NCBI GenBank assembly: GCA_043802345.1
Contig: JAZDLC010000200.1
Location: 1-17,944, forward strand
Direction: 5' to 3'
DNA length: 17,944 nucleotides
Origin: JAZDLC01 sp043802345
GTDB taxonomy: Bacteria; Planctomycetota; B15-G4; JADJEK01
A program made the translations under genes and the position numbers. Every line of letters starts with the position of its first letter. Positions within the stretch are counted from its first letter, which is position 1. Below the pieces are notes generated by a model. It had not been told where the DNA came from and ran no database searches. It worked only from the letters and a program-made list of their open reading frames with translations. Shown here in pieces: positions 14,548-17,944 of the stretch.

Positions 14548-14565
14548 CGGATCGTCTGACTCCCG

Positions 14566-15555
14566 CTACAGGTGCAGCTCCACGATGTCTCTATCGTGGA
14601 CCACGTAGTTCCCCTTGACCACAGCGCCGTCGTGCGTGGCCGTCCCCCAGACCCGGGCGAACTTCAGGTTCCTGGCGAAGTCCTTGTGGATCAGTTCAGC
14701 CACGTCGAAGAGGGTGCTGCCTTGCCGCAAGGTGAATGGCTGGGAGAGGTCCGGTTCCTTCTGGTGCGGGTCCTTGGTGTAGACCCGCACCACGTCCAGC
14801 GACTTCAACATCGCCCTCTTCAGCGGGTCGAGTCCCTCTCCGGTCTCCGCGGAGATCTTGAACTCCTCGAATTCCGTCGGGCACAGTTCTCGCAATAGTC
14901 CGAGCCGGATCTCGAAATCCGGGAGGTCGCTCTTGTTCAGGACCAGAAACGTCCGGGTGTAGGTCACGCCCAGGTCCTCCGCATCGAGACGGGTTACCGG
15001 GTCGAGGCGCGTCTTTGAGTCCTGAATCCTGGCCAGCGCCTCCTGGAACTGTTCGATCCCGTCGTCGTTCCCGAGGTCGACCAACAGCAGCACCAGATCG
15101 GCCCCCCGGACCAGACTCTGGGTGTCCGGGTCCACGAAATCCTTGGTGACGGGCGGGGTGTCGATCATCTGCACCATCACGTCATCGCACGGCACCATTC
15201 CGGGCGACGGCTTCTGGGTGGTGAACGGGAAGGGAGCGACTTCGGGGTGAGCGTTCGAAAGGCTCTTCAGCAGCGCGCTCTTGCCGGAGTTCGGCCCGCC
15301 CAGGAGCACCACCCGGCCGGCGCCCTGCCGGGGAATCCGGATGCCGGTTCGCTTCCCGCTCCGCTTCTGCGTCTGGAGTTCCCGCTTGAGCTTGGCGATC
15401 TTTGCCTTCAGGTCGGCCTGAAGCCGGTCGGTCCCCTTGTGCTTGGGGATCTCCCGCAGCATGTTCTGCAGGCAGGTCAGCTCCTCCTCGGGGGTGCTGG
15501 CCCGGCGGTACTCCTCCTCCGCCTTCCGGTACTGGTGTGTCAGGTTCGCGGGCAT
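14566..15555 (-). CDS. DRG/Obg-type GTPase with C-terminal TGS domain
   Basis: A 329-residue cytoplasmic GTPase. An N-terminal coiled-coil-like region (1-75) has the family block EIPKHKGTDRLQADLKAKIA, followed by a GTPase domain: P-loop GGPNSGKS (86-93), G3 as DTPP (132-135) instead of the usual DxxG, G4 NKSD (207-210) and G5 SAETG (235-239). Residues about 258-329 form a TGS domain (LRQGSTLFDVAELIH, RVWGTATHDGAVVKGNYVV), which binds RNA or nucleotides in ThrRS, RelA/SpoT and DRG proteins. It lacks the Obg glycine-rich fold, so it belongs to the standalone DRG-like group and not to ObgE. Likely role is ribosome-associated, in assembly or translation control; this is from the family, not proven here. 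The ATG at 15555 is preceded by a close GGTGA. It is divergent from the sulfatase fusion gene. Confidence 0.92.
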   Translation of the reverse strand: MPANLTHQYRKAEEEYRRASTPEEELTCLQNMLREIPKHKGTDRLQADLKAKIAKLKRELQTQKRSGKRTGIRIPRQGAGRVVLLGGPNSGKSALLKSLSNAHPEVAPFPFTTQKPSPGMVPCDDVMVQMIDTPPVTKDFVDPDTQSLVRGADLVLLLVDLGNDDGIEQFQEALARIQDSKTRLDPVTRLDAEDLGVTYTRTFLVLNKSDLPDFEIRLGLLRELCPTEFEEFKISAETGEGLDPLKRAMLKSLDVVRVYTKDPHQKEPDLSQPFTLRQGSTLFDVAELIHKDFARNLKFARVWGTATHDGAVVKGNYVVHDRDIVELHL

Positions 15556-15611
15556 CGGTCACCAGCGCGAGGGTACTCCAGACCGGGGTGAATCTCCAGG
15601 AGAGGGATCCG

Positions 15612-15622
15612 GTTGCTACACT
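15612..15622 (+). promoter_or_regulatory. Candidate extended -10 promoter for the sulfatase fusion
   Basis: In the 130-base divergent gap (15556-15685), TTGCTACACT reads as an extended -10 (TGcTACACT; 4 of 6 to TATAAT at 15617-15622). No -35 box is visible 17 bases upstream. It would give a leader of roughly 57 bases before ATG 15686. No operator or riboswitch is recognised. Confidence 0.28.
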
Positions 15623-15685
15623 GGCGGTGCCTCGGTACCGCGACTCCGAAATCAGCGGGAGCCGCAAGCAGTGGAGAGTGTCCTC

Positions 15686-17941
15686 ATGAAGATCCTGTCC
15701 GAAGAGACCGGGAGGTTGGTCGGTCCCCGAGCAGGCCGCAAGTTGAGCATTCTTGGCGACCTGCTGCTCTCGATGGTTGTCTTGTCCCTGCCAGCGGCCC
15801 TCGCCGGGCCCGTTGAACCGCAGGCAAGGACGCGTCCCAACATCCTGTTCATCTTCGCCGACGACCACGCGGTGCAGGCGATCTCCGCATACGGATCGCG
15901 GATCAACCAGACGCCGCGCATCGATCGGATTGCGGAGAAAGGGGCGGTGTTCCTGAATTCGTTCTGCGCGAATTCGATCTGCGGACCTTCGCGGGCGAAC
16001 ATCCTCACGGGGAAGCACAGTCACATCAACGGCTTCCGCCGCAACGGGAATTGCTTCGACGGATCGCAGGTGACCTTCCCGAAACTCCTGCAGCAGGCGG
16101 GATATCAGACGGCGATGCTGGGGAAGTGGCACCTCTCGTCCGATCCCACGGGCTTTGACTACTTCGAGATCCTGCCGGGACAGGGGAACTACTACAACCC
16201 GGTCTTCTTGCAGGAGGATGGGTCGAGCAAGCGGTACGAGGGGTACTGCACCGATCTGGTCACCGACCTCGCCCTCGACTGGCTGAAGCAGGGGCGTGAC
16301 CCGGACAAACCGTTCCTGCTGATGTGCCAGCACAAGGCGCCCCATCGCAACTGGGCTCCGGCGGCGCGCCATCTCTCGCTGTTCGACGGCGTCGAGGTTC
16401 CAGAGCCGGAGACGCTGTTCGACGACTACTCAGGCCGTTCGAAACTGCTCAAAGAGAACGAGATGACCCTTCGCGACTGCTTCCACTGGGGGCACGACGC
16501 CAAGTTCCACGGCGAGAACCTCCTGCCCGACTATTTCGCCGGCGAGCACAAGAACGGCGAGTACGAGCGGATGACCGACGCGCAGAAGGCCGCCTGGGAC
16601 GCGCACTACGAGCCTTTGAACGAGGCCTTCCTGAAGCAGGTTGCAAAGGGCGAGCTTTCCGATCGGGAGATCCTGAGCTGGAAGTACCAGCGTTACATCA
16701 AGGACTACCTGGCGTGCGTCGCCGCTGTCGACGAGAACGTCGGCCGGATGCTCGACTACCTCGATGAGTCGGGCCTTTTCGGGAACACCGTGGTGATCTA
16801 CTCCTCCGACCAGGGGTTCTACCTCGGCGAGCACGGCTGGTACGACAAGCGGTGGATGTTCGAGGAGTCGCTGAAGATGCCTTTCCTGATCCGCTGGCCG
16901 GGGGTCCTCGCGCCGGGCACCCGCTCGGAGGCGCTGATCCAGAACATCGACTACGCGCCGACCTTCCTCGAAATGGCGGGCGCGAAGGTGCCGGCCGAGA
17001 TCCAGGGGCGCAACCTGCTGCCTGTCCTGGAAAACGCGGGCCGCGCCCCGGCGGACTGGCGCCAGGCGATCTACTACGCATACTACGAGAATGCCGCGGT
17101 CCACAACGTCCCGCTCCATGACGGGGTCAGGACGCAGGACCTGAAGCTGATCCGCTTCCCACGCACGGGGGAGTGGCAGTTGTTCGATCTGAAACAGGAC
17201 CCGTTGGAGTTGAAGAGCATCCATGACGACCCGGAAGCGGCGGCGCGGCTGGCCGGGATGCAGAAGCGGTACCAGGATCTGCGGCGGTTCTACGACGTGA
17301 ACTCCGCCATCATCCCGACGACCCGGGGAGACGAGGCGTGGTGGCGCGACCGGCAGAAGGCGACCAACGACCGGGTCGAGCGGGGCGACGTGGATCTCGT
17401 CTTCATCGGCGACTCGATCACCCAGGGCTTTGAAGGTGCGGGGGCCGGGCTGTGGGAGCAGTATTACGGGGAGCGCAGGGCGGTCAATCTGGGGTTCAGC
17501 GGCGATCGCACCGAGCATCTCCTGTGGCGCCTTCAATACGGCAATCTGAAGGGGATCGAGCCGAAGGCCGCGGTGGTGATGATCGGCACCAATAACACGG
17601 GCCATTCCATGCAGGATCCGGAGGAGGTCGCCGCGGGGATTCGGGAGGTCCTCGATCTGATTCAGGAGAAGAGCCCGCAGACCCGCGTGCTGCTGCTCGG
17701 GATCTTCCCGAGGGGGAGGACGCCGGACGATCTGGGCAGGATCAACAACGAGATGATCAATCAGATCATCCGCCGCTTCGCTGACGAGCGTGTTCGGTAC
17801 CTCGACATCGGCCCGGTGTTCCTGGAGGCGGACGGTACCCTGTCCGAGAAGGTCATGCCGGACGCGCTCCACCTCAGTGAGGAGGGGTACCGGCGCTGGG
17901 TCGAGGCGATCGAGCCGGCGCTGAAGGCATGGGGAGTTTGA
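15686..17941 (+). CDS. Exported sulfatase fused to SGNH/GDSL hydrolase
   Basis: A 751-residue two-domain exported enzyme. A signal peptide is seen at about 20-41 (ILGDLLLSMVVLSLPAALA). The sulfatase domain spans about 48-480: NILFIFADDHA (metal Asp59/60), CGPSR with Cys99, which must be converted to formylglycine, and Arg103, GKWHLS, SSDQGFYLGEHGWYDKR and MPFLIRWPG. A DUF4976-like tail follows (WQLFDLKQDPLEL). Residues about 565-751 are an SGNH hydrolase with all blocks: FIGDSITQG (Ser577), GFSGD, GTNN (634-637) and DALH (Asp726, His729). GGAGAG seven bases upstream supports ATG 15686; the longer open frame upstream runs into the divergent GTPase gene. One polypeptide would thus remove sulfate (known for this sulfatase class on carbohydrates) and an ester such as acetyl. 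No formylglycine-generating enzyme lies in the window. The gene ends three bases before the window end. Confidence 0.95.
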   Translation: MKILSEETGRLVGPRAGRKLSILGDLLLSMVVLSLPAALAGPVEPQARTRPNILFIFADDHAVQAISAYGSRINQTPRIDRIAEKGAVFLNSFCANSICGPSRANILTGKHSHINGFRRNGNCFDGSQVTFPKLLQQAGYQTAMLGKWHLSSDPTGFDYFEILPGQGNYYNPVFLQEDGSSKRYEGYCTDLVTDLALDWLKQGRDPDKPFLLMCQHKAPHRNWAPAARHLSLFDGVEVPEPETLFDDYSGRSKLLKENEMTLRDCFHWGHDAKFHGENLLPDYFAGEHKNGEYERMTDAQKAAWDAHYEPLNEAFLKQVAKGELSDREILSWKYQRYIKDYLACVAAVDENVGRMLDYLDESGLFGNTVVIYSSDQGFYLGEHGWYDKRWMFEESLKMPFLIRWPGVLAPGTRSEALIQNIDYAPTFLEMAGAKVPAEIQGRNLLPVLENAGRAPADWRQAIYYAYYENAAVHNVPLHDGVRTQDLKLIRFPRTGEWQLFDLKQDPLELKSIHDDPEAAARLAGMQKRYQDLRRFYDVNSAIIPTTRGDEAWWRDRQKATNDRVERGDVDLVFIGDSITQGFEGAGAGLWEQYYGERRAVNLGFSGDRTEHLLWRLQYGNLKGIEPKAAVVMIGTNNTGHSMQDPEEVAAGIREVLDLIQEKSPQTRVLLLGIFPRGRTPDDLGRINNEMINQIIRRFADERVRYLDIGPVFLEADGTLSEKVMPDALHLSEEGYRRWVEAIEPALKAWGV

Positions 17942-17944
17942 ATC

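Noticed and set aside
15437..15685. Longer N terminus for the sulfatase fusion
   Set aside because: It would overlap the divergent GTPase gene and bury the signal peptide; ATG 15686 has a good ribosome site.
16430..17872. 480-codon open frame on the minus strand within the sulfatase fusion
   Set aside because: Shadow frame, rich in Leu, Arg, Val and Pro in a pattern mirroring the sense codons; no domain.
1..17944. Possible defence island, mobile element or CRISPR system
   Set aside because: No nuclease, helicase, transposase, integrase, repeat-spacer array or phage gene is visible; the content is envelope and housekeeping.

Overview
This window is chromosomal DNA of high GC content from a free-living bacterium with a diderm-type envelope. 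It carries several predicted lipoproteins, exported hydrolases of the alkaline-phosphatase superfamily, an M1 peptidase, a glycosyltransferase and a membrane acyltransferase. I cannot assign a phylum. The carbohydrate-type sulfatase fused to an SGNH esterase and the standalone TGS-domain GTPase would suit a Planctomycetota/Verrucomicrobiota-like or other uncultured high-GC lineage; this is inference. I see no tRNA, rRNA, CRISPR array, transposase or phage gene.

Layout. Positions 1-562 hold no gene I can support. A minus-strand run (4870 down to 563) encodes an unknown lipoprotein, a sulfatase-like lipoprotein with a Thr nucleophile, a cupin lipoprotein and an acyltransferase-3 protein, with tight or overlapping junctions. 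Divergent from it, on the plus strand, are a family-2 glycosyltransferase and a small membrane-anchored protein (4937-6364). A second minus-strand operon (12280 down to 6397) is tightly coupled by two ATGA overlaps: a polytopic-membrane/M1-peptidase fusion, a PafA-type alkaline phosphatase lipoprotein and a TerB/DnaJ/zinc-ribbon co-chaperone-like protein. Divergent from that are a small lipoprotein, a SAM methyltransferase resembling the extracellular-factor (PhcB-like) methyl-ester synthases, and pcm (12420-14547, plus). Convergent to pcm is a DRG/Obg-like GTPase with a TGS domain (minus). A 751-residue exported sulfatase-SGNH hydrolase fusion (plus) ends the window.

Working together: most genes act at or beyond the inner membrane. 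Three members of the alkaline-phosphatase superfamily occur within 18 kb, with three different active-site signatures (THPS, TGPGH, CGPSR), so removal or transfer of phosphate and sulfate groups on extracytoplasmic substrates is a recurring theme. The glycosyltransferase, acyltransferase and cupin lipoprotein suggest surface-glycan or lipid decoration. Pcm and the J-domain protein are housekeeping protein-repair and chaperone functions. No substrate can be read from the sequence.
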